13,341 bases of DNA from CAZESS01 sp964414415. Lineage in GTDB: Archaea; Thermoplasmatota; E2; UBA202; DSCA01. This document shows, one piece after another, positions 7,698-13,341 of this stretch. The position numbers and the translations under genes are program-made. Where the stretch lies: assembly GCA_964414415.1 (NCBI GenBank), contig CAYPWJ010000030.1:1-13341 (forward strand), written 5' to 3'. Position 1 is the stretch's first letter; each line of letters opens with the position of its first letter. The notes under the pieces were generated by a model, which saw only the letters and a program-made list of their open reading frames with translations, made no database searches and was not told where the DNA came from.

Positions 7698-9660
7698 GGG
7701 TGTCCTCCTCCGGCATGCCGAGCAGCCGGGCGTTTACCGCCACGATGACGGTGCTCAGCGACATCAGGATGGCGCCCGCCGCAGGCGAGATGACGATGCC
7801 CTGGCCGTACAGCACGCCGGCTGCAAGGGGGATAGCCACCACGTTATACCCGGTGGCCCATAAAAGATTTTGGACCATCTTGCCGTAGGTCTTCTCGCCG
7901 AACAGGATGAGCGACGTCACGTCCATCGGATCGCTGTTCACCAGGACGATGTCCGCCGTCTCAGCCGCCACGTCCGTTCCAGAGCCGATGGCGACGCCGA
8001 CGTCAGCCTGCGCAAGCGCCGGTGCGTCGTTGATGCCGTCCCCGGTCATGGCGACCACCTCGCCGCGGTCCTGCAGCTCCCGAATCTTGTCCTGTTTTTC
8101 ATGCGGCAGCACCCCGGCGAAATAACCATCCAGATCCAGCTCGTCGGCCACCGCCGCCGCCACACCCTCGGTATCCCCGGTCAACATCCAGCATGCAACC
8201 CCGGCTTTTTTGAGGCGCCGTATTGCCTCCTTTGACTGCGGTCGCAGGGTGTCGGACAGCGCAAAGATGCCCGCCGGCGCGTCGTCGACGAGGACGTAGA
8301 CCACGGTTGCTGCATCTGCCTCGGCATCCGGGCGGCGCTCGAAGCCCCGCTCGTCGAGATAGCCGGGGCTGACGACGGCAACGGCATGGCCGTCGACCTC
8401 GCCCTCGACGCCCTGTCCCTTGATGGCCTGGAAGTCGGTGGCCTCAAGAAGGTCAAGGGTGCGCTGCTCCGCCGCGTCAACGACAGCACCGGCGATGGGA
8501 TGCTCGCTCCGTTGCTCCAGCGACGCGGCGAGCTGCAGCAGCGACGCCTCATCGAACGCATCGCTAAGCGGCTGCACTCCGGTGACGGCGAAGGTACCCT
8601 CGGTGAGCGTCCCGGTCTTGTCGAACACCACCGTCGTTATCTTCCGGGCGTTCTCGAAGGCCGTCCGGTTGCGGATGAGCAGGCCGTTCCTGGCTGACAG
8701 CGTCGTCGACACCGCGACGACGAGCGGGATGGCAAGGCCCAGCGCGTGCGGGCACGTGATGACCATGACGGTGGCCATCCGCTCGATGGAGAACACGAAT
8801 GATTTACCTGCAAAAAGCCATGCCGTCAGGGTGACAAAGCCCGCGGTGAGCGCGATGACGGTCAGCCAGAAGGCGGCCCGGTCGGCAAGCCGCTGCGTCT
8901 GCGACTGCGATGCCTGTGCCTCCTCCACCAGCGAGATGACCTTAGAGAGATACGAGTCGTCGCCGGTGTGCTGCACCTCGATTTCCAGTGAGCCGTCGCC
9001 GTTGACGGCGCCGCCGATGACCTCGCCGCCCTGTTGCTTGTGGACAGGCGTCGACTCCCCGGTGAGCATCGACTCGTTGACGTAGCTGTCACCCGATGCA
9101 ACGATGCCGTCGGCCGGTATCTTCTCGCCGGGCTTTATCAGCAGCCGGTCGCCCTCCTCCAGCTCCTGCACCGGCACCTCCTCCGTCTCGCCGTCGACAA
9201 CGCGGTGCGCCGTGTCGGGCATGAGCTGCGCGAGCTTCTCCAGCGCGCGGGAGGCACTCATGACGGAGCGCATCTCCACCCAGTGGCCGAGCAGCATGAC
9301 GTCGATGAGCGTCGCGAGCTCCCAGAAAAAGTATTTCCCGGGCAGCCCGAAGACCACCGCAGCGCTGTAAAAATAGGCGACGGAGATAGCCACGGCGATG
9401 AGCGTCATCATGCCCGGGCGATGCTGCGTCAGCTCGCGGTACAAGCCGTGGAGGAACGGCCAGCCGCCGTAGACAAAGATGAACGACGAGACGGCGAAGA
9501 GCACATATGTGCTCCCAGGAAACGCAAGGGAAAAGCCGAGCCAGCCCTGGATGGTCGGCGAGAGCGCCAGGGCCGGCAGCGTCGCCGCGAGGGAGACGAT
9601 GAAGCGCCGCCGGAAGTCCTCGAGCATGTGGCGGTGGTGGTCGTGACCGGGCATGGTCAT
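7684..9660 (-). CDS. copB: Copper-exporting P-type ATPase, CopB/P1B-3 (CPH) class
   Basis: This 658-residue heavy-metal ATPase has no N-terminal CxxC metal-binding domain, but a short His-rich start (HDHHRH). It contains the actuator TGES (200-203), the ion-site motif C303-P304-H305, phosphorylated D347 in DKTGTLT, an SEHPIAG motif, and the hinge TGDGINDAP. The late helices read YNVVAIPLAAG and SPAAGAILMSLSTVIVAVNA. CPH with MSxST defines the P1B-3 class (Archaeoglobus CopB), which exports copper, with Cu(II) preferred in the characterised member. It acts in the cytoplasmic membrane. The start at 9660 overlaps the ferredoxin stop (ATGA); the open frame extends to 9735, but only over ferredoxin sequence. 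Copper destroys solvent-exposed Fe-S clusters, which links it to the sufCB genes that follow. Confidence 0.93.
   Translation of the reverse strand: MTMPGHDHHRHMLEDFRRRFIVSLAATLPALALSPTIQGWLGFSLAFPGSTYVLFAVSSFIFVYGGWPFLHGLYRELTQHRPGMMTLIAVAISVAYFYSAAVVFGLPGKYFFWELATLIDVMLLGHWVEMRSVMSASRALEKLAQLMPDTAHRVVDGETEEVPVQELEEGDRLLIKPGEKIPADGIVASGDSYVNESMLTGESTPVHKQQGGEVIGGAVNGDGSLEIEVQHTGDDSYLSKVISLVEEAQASQSQTQRLADRAAFWLTVIALTAGFVTLTAWLFAGKSFVFSIERMATVMVITCPHALGLAIPLVVAVSTTLSARNGLLIRNRTAFENARKITTVVFDKTGTLTEGTFAVTGVQPLSDAFDEASLLQLAASLEQRSEHPIAGAVVDAAEQRTLDLLEATDFQAIKGQGVEGEVDGHAVAVVSPGYLDERGFERRPDAEADAATVVYVLVDDAPAGIFALSDTLRPQSKEAIRRLKKAGVACWMLTGDTEGVAAAVADELDLDGYFAGVLPHEKQDKIRELQDRGEVVAMTGDGINDAPALAQADVGVAIGSGTDVAAETADIVLVNSDPMDVTSLILFGEKTYGKMVQNLLWATGYNVVAIPLAAGVLYGQGIVISPAAGAILMSLSTVIVAVNARLLGMPEEDTHGHT
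7703..7711 (-). promoter_or_regulatory. Ribosome-binding site of sufC
   Basis: The minus strand reads GGAGGAGGA inside the 3' end of copB, ending 5 nt before the sufC ATG at 7697. It shows that sufC has its own strong initiation signal despite overlapping copB. Confidence 0.8.
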
Positions 9661-9851
9661 CCAGCCGTCCGTTTCCACGAGATGGCGTCCACGGGACAGG
9701 TGTCGATGGCCTGCTGGCAGTCGCAGGATGCACACGCGTCAGGATGCTTCACCCGGGAGACCTCGTCGACGATTTCGAAGACATCCGGGCAGAGATGTGC
9801 GCAGACACCGCATCCGATGCATGCCTCGGGGTCGACGACCGGCTGGGTCAT
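9657..9851 (-). CDS. Small [4Fe-4S] ferredoxin
   Basis: This 64-residue ferredoxin has C11-x-x-C14-x-x-C17-x-x-x-C21-P near the start and C40-x-x-C43-x-C45 followed by C52-P. C11, C14, C17 and C52 match the ligands of a single [4Fe-4S] cluster. C21, C40, C43 and C45 are extra; in comparable monocluster archaeal ferredoxins two such cysteines can form a disulfide, and a second cluster in the CASCDC region is not excluded. It overlaps hcp by 4 nt (ATGA), with GGTGA just upstream. The tight coupling suggests it carries electrons to the hybrid cluster protein, although it could also serve rubrerythrin. Confidence 0.93.
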   Translation of the reverse strand: MTQPVVDPEACIGCGVCAHLCPDVFEIVDEVSRVKHPDACASCDCQQAIDTCPVDAISWKRTAG

Positions 9852-11488
9852 GCGTCACCCGGGTCAGGCAGCAGCGTTGGCATGTCCTCCTCGACCGTGC
9901 TATTCGGCTGCAGGTTGAATTTTTCCACCAGGACGTCCAGCACGCCAGGGGAGATGAAAGCGGGCAGCCGCGGCCCCAGCATGATGTCCCGGATGCCGAG
10001 GGAGAGCAGCGCCAGCAACACGGCGACGGCTTTCTGCTCATACCAGGCAATGTTGAACGCCGCGGGCAATTCATTGATGTCGTCCAGGTCGAAGGCCCCC
10101 GCCAGCTTCCGGGCAATGACCACGAGAGAGTACGAATCGTTACATTGACCGGCATCGATGACGCGGGGGATGCCGTCGATGTCGCCCAGGTCGAGCTTGT
10201 TGTACCGGTACTTCGCGCAGCCGGCGGTCAGAATCACCGCGTCGTCCGGAAGCGCCTCGGCGAACGAGGTGTAGTATTGACGGCTCGCATGGCGGCCGTC
10301 GCATCCGGCCATGACGACGAAGGAACCGATCTTTCCCTCCTTGACCGCCTCGACGATACGGTCTGCCATGGCCGTGACAGCGCCGTGCGCAAAGCCCACG
10401 GTGATCTCGCCGTCTTCCAGTTGCTCGGGCGGCTGGCAGCGCTTCGCGTGCTCGATGAGCACCGAGAAATCTTTTTCTCCGTTCTCTCTGTCGGGGATGT
10501 GCTGCAGGCCCGGGTAGCCGACGACACCGGTGGTGTATACCCTGTCCCTGTATGAATCGTTTGGCGGTACCAAGCAGTTCGTCGTCATGAGTATCGGGCC
10601 GTTGAAGGCCTCGAACTCCTGTTTTTGTTTCCACCACGAGTTGCCGTAGTTGCCGACGAAATGCTCGTATTTTTTGAAGGCGGGGTAGGCGTTGGTGGGG
10701 AGCATCTCCCCGTGGGTGTAGACGTCGACGCCTTTCCCGGCGGTTTGCTTCAGCAGCTCCTCCATGTCTCGGAGGTCGTGGCCGCTTATGAGGATGCCGG
10801 GGTTGTCCTGCGTGCCGAGGTCGACGGCGGTGGGCTCCGGGTTTCCATATGCCTCGGTGTTCGCGCGGTCGAGCAGCGCCATCGTTTGCACCGCCACTTC
10901 GCCTGTCTGGAACGTCAGGCCGACGAGCTCGTCAACCGTTTTTTTCTGCAGGGTGGCAGCCAACGCCTGCTGCATGAACGCGGGGATGTCTGCATCCTCG
11001 TATCCGAGCACTGAGGCGTGGTGGTAGTACGCGGCGATGCCCTTGACGCCGTAGGTGATGAGCTCCCGGAGCGACCTGATGTCCTTGTTTTCGGTGGCGA
11101 GCACGCCGACGTCCTCTGCCTTTCGCAGGATGTCCTCCTCGTCGGCGGGTGTCCAGGTTACTGCATCATGGCCGCTGCGGATGTCATGCTGTTCTTTCAG
11201 TTCATCTCGGATTTTGAGTGCCTCCCGTATTCGTTCTACGAAATAGTCACGGTCGAAGTTGGCGTTGGTGATGGTGGAGAAGAGCCCGGCGGCGACGAAT
11301 TCGTCTATCTCGCTGGTTCTTTCGGCTGCGTTGGTGGTGCACAGCGAGATGCCCTTCAGAAGATAGATGAGCAGGTCCTGCAGGTTGGCCACGTCTGCGG
11401 GTTTGCCGCAGACGCCGCGCGTGGTGCATCCTTCTCCCCGTGCGGTTTCCTCGCACTGGAAGCAGAACATGTCTGGTGTCGCTGTCAT
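9848..11488 (-). CDS. hcp: Hybrid cluster protein (hydroxylamine/NO reductase)
   Basis: This 546-residue protein has all hybrid cluster protein ligands. The N-terminal cubane motif is C9-x2-C12-x8-C21-x5-C27, the spacing found in anaerobes rather than in E. coli. Hybrid-cluster ligands are seen in ISGHDLRDMEELL (His), THGEMLPTN (Glu), MTTNCLVPP, MAGCDGRH, TAGCAKYRY and DAGQCNDSY (Cys), and AWYEQKAV (Glu and Lys). Hcp reduces nitric oxide to nitrous oxide and hydroxylamine to ammonia; NO defence is the best supported physiological role. It is cytoplasmic and oxygen-sensitive. It leads the six-gene operon hcp-ferredoxin-copB-sufC-sufB-mutY, so its promoter probably controls copper export and cluster repair as well. 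ATG 11488 lies about 33 bp after the TATA box; ATG 11470, just before the cubane motif, is the alternative. Confidence 0.96.
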   Translation of the reverse strand: MTATPDMFCFQCEETARGEGCTTRGVCGKPADVANLQDLLIYLLKGISLCTTNAAERTSEIDEFVAAGLFSTITNANFDRDYFVERIREALKIRDELKEQHDIRSGHDAVTWTPADEEDILRKAEDVGVLATENKDIRSLRELITYGVKGIAAYYHHASVLGYEDADIPAFMQQALAATLQKKTVDELVGLTFQTGEVAVQTMALLDRANTEAYGNPEPTAVDLGTQDNPGILISGHDLRDMEELLKQTAGKGVDVYTHGEMLPTNAYPAFKKYEHFVGNYGNSWWKQKQEFEAFNGPILMTTNCLVPPNDSYRDRVYTTGVVGYPGLQHIPDRENGEKDFSVLIEHAKRCQPPEQLEDGEITVGFAHGAVTAMADRIVEAVKEGKIGSFVVMAGCDGRHASRQYYTSFAEALPDDAVILTAGCAKYRYNKLDLGDIDGIPRVIDAGQCNDSYSLVVIARKLAGAFDLDDINELPAAFNIAWYEQKAVAVLLALLSLGIRDIMLGPRLPAFISPGVLDVLVEKFNLQPNSTVEEDMPTLLPDPGDA

Positions 11489-11516
11489 TGTTTCACGTGT
11501 CCATATTGCCCGGCGC

Positions 11517-11542
11517 TATAAAAAAGTTATCAATTGTTAATA
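11517..11542 (-). promoter_or_regulatory. hcp operon promoter with CAATTG-centred operator next to TATA box
   Basis: On the minus strand TTTTTTATA (11517-11525) is the TATA box, about 33 bp before the hcp ATG. Directly upstream TTAACAATTGATAA (11527-11540) is a near-palindrome, 12 of 14 positions matching its own reverse complement. TATA and CAATTG core are spaced exactly as in the rbr promoter (5161-5186). A site abutting the TATA/BRE region could serve either an activator recruiting TFB/TBP or a repressor. Confidence 0.75.
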
Positions 11543-11604
11543 TTATGGAGAAGGGTCATTTAAGTCTTTGCCACCCCAATCAGGGAAATCAGCCGCCCCA
11601 CATT

Positions 11605-11632
11605 GTCGCCAACGGCGACTGGAGGTATATAC
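11605..11632. other. Inverted repeat and TATA-containing palindrome upstream of hcp
   Basis: The 11489-11713 spacer holds, apart from the hcp promoter, a perfect 6-bp inverted repeat GTCGCC-AAC-GGCGAC (11605-11619) and next to it the perfect palindrome GGTATATACC (11623-11632). The latter could be a TATA box on either strand. On the minus strand it would start a transcript near 11600 with a long hcp leader; on the plus strand one running antisense into the coiled-coil gene. I see no gene or tRNA here, and the hairpin lacks a T run, so it is not an obvious terminator. Confidence 0.4.
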
Positions 11633-11637
11633 CAGCT

Positions 11638-11660
11638 TTGATAGAGGCAAGCTCCGGCTC
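11638..11660. repeat. Short repeat, copy 1 (partner at 12171-12209)
   Basis: TTGATAGAGGC (11638-11648) recurs in inverted form as GCCTCTATCAA (12199-12209), and AGCTCCGGCTC (11650-11660) recurs directly at 12171-12181. The two copies flank the coiled-coil gene. Mixed orientation and short length leave the origin unclear; a decayed mobile element is one possibility. Confidence 0.4.
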
Positions 11661-11713
11661 CGCAAGGTATAGCCGCCGGCAACCAGGATGTCGGTCAGCG
11701 CCAGACAGCCGGG

Positions 11714-12037
11714 TCAGTCTCTGTCTGTCTTGTCAGGGGCGTCATCGTCCGGCATCCCGAGGGTTTTTATTAACCGTCCGATGTTTTCCTCTGCCTGCAA
11801 TTGGTGTTGCTTAAGTTCAACGATGTGTTCATTCATCTTGGTAATGTGTGAGTTGAGCTTTTCAATGTGCTCATTCATCTTGGTAATGTGTGAGTCGAGC
11901 TTTTCAATGTGCTCATCCATTGTAGTGCTATGACTGTCCATGCCGCGCAGATGCCTTAACAGCAGAAAAATGACAACGAGCTCGATGGCCAAGACGAGGA
12001 ACTCTATCAGTATCAAGAGGTCGGTAGTCGAAATCAT
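11714..12037 (-). CDS. Membrane-anchored coiled-coil protein with eight-histidine heptad ladder
   Basis: I do not recognise a family. The 107-residue protein has one hydrophobic helix (about residues 7-27, with E12 and E19 inside it), then a long coiled coil (about 30-93) and a charged tail rich in Asp. Ile and Leu/Met alternate at 3/4 spacing (I44, L47, I51, M54, I58, L61, I65, M68, I72, L75). Histidines 29, 36, 43, 50, 57, 64, 71 and 78 lie exactly seven apart, one residue before the core 'a' position. The start at 12037 was chosen over 12058 because the TATA box at 12065-12072 is about 31 bp away. The N-terminus probably inserts in the cytoplasmic membrane; which side the coil faces is unknown. 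It has its own promoter upstream of the hcp operon. Function unknown. Confidence 0.7.
   Translation of the reverse strand: MISTTDLLILIEFLVLAIELVVIFLLLRHLRGMDSHSTTMDEHIEKLDSHITKMNEHIEKLNSHITKMNEHIVELKQHQLQAEENIGRLIKTLGMPDDDAPDKTDRD
11831..11914 (-). repeat. 42-bp tandem repeat inside the coiled-coil gene
   Basis: Two nearly identical 42-bp units (11831-11872 and 11873-11914) encode 14 residues each, i.e. two heptads reading SHITKMN and EHIEKLN/D. Decayed partial units flank them on both sides (about 11815-11830 and 11915-11940). The array is more AT-rich than the surrounding genes and suggests growth of the coil by duplication. Confidence 0.85.
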
Positions 12038-12064
12038 TGTCTGCCATCGAAATTGCAATGGACA

Positions 12065-12072
12065 TATTTAAA
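12065..12072 (-). promoter_or_regulatory. TATA box of the coiled-coil gene
   Basis: The minus strand reads TTTAAATA, centred about 31 bp before ATG 12037, implying a very short leader. It does not carry the CAATTG operator seen at hcp and rbr. The rest of the 12038-12230 spacer holds no gene that I can support. Confidence 0.6.
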
Positions 12073-12170
12073 GGTGTGCGAGTCCCAGCCCATGCCACGC
12101 TTGCCTGGCCAAACGACATCCAGGCGGGCGATGACATGGAATTTTTGCCGAGGGAGGCAGAGGCATAGTG

Positions 12171-12209
12171 AGCTCCGGCTCGGAAGCTGCAAGACGGAGC
12201 CTCTATCAA
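12171..12209. repeat. Short repeat, copy 2, with potential hairpin
   Basis: AGCTCCGGCTC (12171-12181) and GCCTCTATCAA (12199-12209) match sequence at 11638-11660, the first directly and the second inverted. Within this copy GCTCCG and CGGAGC can pair across a 17-nt loop. No tRNA or known RNA pattern is visible. Confidence 0.35.
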
Positions 12210-12230
12210 TTCGGTGCCATGGTGCCACGG

Positions 12231-12245
12231 ACCCAATAGCGAGAC
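12231..12245. repeat. Left target-site duplication of the IS
   Basis: ACCCAATAGCGAGAC immediately precedes the left end of the insertion sequence and is repeated exactly at 13274-13288. Fifteen bp is at the long end of what IS481 elements generate. The next three bases, TGT, also match on both sides, so the boundary could be shifted by up to 3 nt. Confidence 0.9.
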
Positions 12246-12270
12246 TGTAGTGTCCTGAAATTATTTAACA
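12246..12270. repeat. Left terminal inverted repeat of the IS
   Basis: Begins TGTAGTGTCCTGAAA and ends ATTTAACA; 22 of 25 positions match the reverse complement of 13249-13273. Mismatches are at positions 5, 16 and 17. Confidence 0.9.
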
Positions 12271-12297
12271 TCGTGTCATCGTGGCCTGTTTTACCTG

Positions 12298-13228
12298 TCA
12301 TGCTATCCCGTTCCAGAGCCATTCATTGGCATACTGCATGATGCGTTCAGGAGGCAGTTTCCGGTAGAAGGCCTTGTGTGGCGTGTCGTAGTGTCCGTGG
12401 AAGATGAGGCTCATGTGGGGCTTGACGTGGTTGTACCAGTGCACCGTCTGACCCATATCATACTTGAAGAGCGGCAGTTTCTCTTCCAGGGTTCGATATA
12501 GCCGTTCGATTTTGCCGTTGGTCTGCGGATGGCTGACCCGCCCCACGATATGACGGATGTCCAGCTCTCTGCAATGTCGTTCAAACCGGGACAGGCCCTT
12601 CTGTTTCTTTTCACCGCCGGCAGCGCAAAACTGTGTTCCCTGGTCGGTGAGCACTTCCCGTGGTGTGCCCCACTGCTGGATGCAGTCATCCAGCAGCTGT
12701 ACGGCATTGCCAGCCGTCTCTGCGTCTACCAGGGCATGTCCCATGACATGCCGTGAGGCGTCATCCTGATAGGCAATGATCCATTTCTCCAGGCTGCTGA
12801 GCCATTTGTAGTCGGTATGCCACAGGCTCATGGAATGCTGGCGTTCCCATCGCACCCATCGCCGCTTTTGTTGCTTCTTTCTATTCCCGCTGGCCATACC
12901 ATCCCTCCGCATGTACCGATGAATCTTGTTGTGGCTAATCTTCACTCCATAGTCGCGCTGGATGATGTCTTCGAGCATCCGGGCGCCCATCCGATAAACC
13001 TGGTAGGCTTCATCGATGAGCTCCTGCTCCCCTTGTGGAGAGCGGCTCAGCCGGTCTCCCCGGTCGCTGCAACGTTGGCATCTCTCCTGTCTGCTTGTAC
13101 TCGTTCCAGAGCTGGCTGACCCGCTGCCGGGTCACATCCTGCACCTGCCCGATCTCCTGCTCGGTGCGTTCTCCCTTCTCCATCTCCCGGATGATCCACC
13201 TGATCTTCGCATCGTCCAGCTTCGGCAT
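12298..13228 (-). pseudogene. IS481-family transposase, interrupted by a +1 frameshift
   Basis: Two frames make one transposase. The first (from ATG 13228, which lies inside the IS; upstream in-frame codons run into the right repeat and flank) carries the helix-turn-helix: MPKLDDAKIRWIIREME, then TRQRVSQLWNEYKQTGEMP and GRPAEPL. The second (to the stop at 12298) carries the rve/DDE core: HTDYKW, LTDQGTQF and NGKIERLYRTLEEKL, i.e. D60, D116 and E162 counted from the ATG at 12990. The break is in CCCC at 13029-13032 (GGGG on the coding strand). Removing one G restores PLSTREQELIDEAYQVYR and a 309-residue protein with normal family layout. All catalytic residues are kept. It is probably a point insertion or sequencing error; programmed frameshifting is possible but not usual in IS481. 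Confidence 0.88.
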
Positions 13229-13248
13229 CCCAACATAGGATTTCCGTT

Positions 13249-13273
13249 TGTTAAATGTTTTCAGGACAGTACA
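13249..13273. repeat. Right terminal inverted repeat of the IS
   Basis: Read on the minus strand it begins TGTACTGTCCTGAAAA and ends CATTTAACA, matching the left end at 22 of 25 positions. It lies just upstream of the transposase start, so its TTTAACA block may double as the transposase promoter. Confidence 0.9.
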
Positions 13274-13288
13274 ACCCAATAGCGAGAC
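13274..13288. repeat. Right target-site duplication of the IS
   Basis: ACCCAATAGCGAGAC, an exact copy of 12231-12245, directly follows the right inverted repeat. The remaining 53 nt to the window edge are AT-rich and hold no gene that I can support. Confidence 0.9.
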
Positions 13289-13341
13289 TGTCTTATCTGC
13301 GAATTATTTCGTTTCACTTTTTGTCACCTCTCGCTCTATCA

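Larger units (their letters stand above)
12246..13273 (-). mobile_element. IS481-like insertion sequence, 1028 bp, complete ends
   Basis: The element is bounded by 25-bp terminal inverted repeats (12246-12270 and 13249-13273), 22 of 25 positions matching, both beginning TGTA and sharing CTGAAA and TTTAACA blocks. A 15-bp direct repeat flanks it. Size, single DDE transposase gene reading from the right end to the left, TGT ends and long target duplication match the IS481 family. It lies beyond the start of the stress genes and interrupts none of them. The intact target duplication suggests a fairly recent insertion, even though the transposase frame is broken. Confidence 0.9.

Noticed and set aside
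9661..9735. Upstream start for the copper ATPase
   Set aside because: The extra 25 residues are ferredoxin codons in another frame; the ATGA overlap at 9657-9660 is the natural junction.
9657..9851. Ferredoxin called as a two-cluster 2[4Fe-4S] protein
   Set aside because: The second half has CASCDC spacing rather than CxxCxxC, so only one cluster is clearly supported.
9034..10555. Two long overlapping plus-strand open frames
   Set aside because: They lie antisense to copB, ferredoxin and hcp, overlap each other and show no family signature; produced by GC-biased codon use.
11831..11914. CRISPR array
   Set aside because: The 42-bp units are adjacent with no spacers and encode in-frame heptads.
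11688..11933. Plus-strand Cys/Ser-rich 81-codon frame
   Set aside because: Antisense of the coiled-coil repeat; the repeated pattern arises from the 42-bp array.
12034..12236. Two minus-strand frames upstream of the coiled-coil gene
   Set aside because: They have no family signature, run through the TATA box of the coiled-coil gene and end at or inside its start.
12058..12245. tRNA or small RNA in the spacer before the IS
   Set aside because: Short stems can be drawn, but there is no cloverleaf, no T-arm consensus and no promoter in suitable position.

Overview
The window looks like a chromosomal segment from an anaerobic euryarchaeote, possibly a methanogen relative, with a fairly GC-rich genome and rather acidic proteins. 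The evidence is archaeal TATA boxes 23-33 bp ahead of start codons (so leaderless or nearly leaderless mRNAs), GGAGGTG-type ribosome sites inside operons, a two-gene SufC/SufB assembly system, an Fe-S-cluster-less MutY and an oxygen-sensitive enzyme set. The assignment is inferred from gene content only. Every gene lies on the minus strand, so transcription runs from high to low coordinates. No rRNA, tRNA or CRISPR array was seen.

From the right edge: 13341-12231 holds a complete 1028-bp IS481-like insertion sequence with 25-bp terminal inverted repeats and a 15-bp target duplication. Its transposase is broken by one extra G in a G run. Next comes a 107-residue membrane-anchored coiled-coil protein (12037-11714) with eight histidines exactly seven residues apart and an underlying 42-bp DNA tandem repeat.

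From 11488 to 5181 lies a tightly packed six-gene operon: hcp (hybrid cluster protein), a [4Fe-4S] ferredoxin, a CPH-type copper P-type ATPase (CopB class), sufC, sufB and mutY. Stops and starts overlap or lie 2 nt apart. From 5137 to 1086 lies a second operon: rubrerythrin, nitroreductase, a DUF255 thioredoxin-fold protein and an AEC-family permease. It is followed closely by a flavin reductase (1055-546) and a ferritin-like protein (485 to the left edge).

Taken together this is a stress-defence island: nitric oxide/hydroxylamine reduction, peroxide reduction, copper export, Fe-S rebuilding and repair of 8-oxoguanine mispairs. The most interesting signal is that the hcp and rubrerythrin promoters share 21 of 26 positions, including a CAATTG-centred near-palindrome abutting the TATA box at identical spacing. 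This suggests one regulator for both operons. A weaker form may precede the ferritin-like gene.
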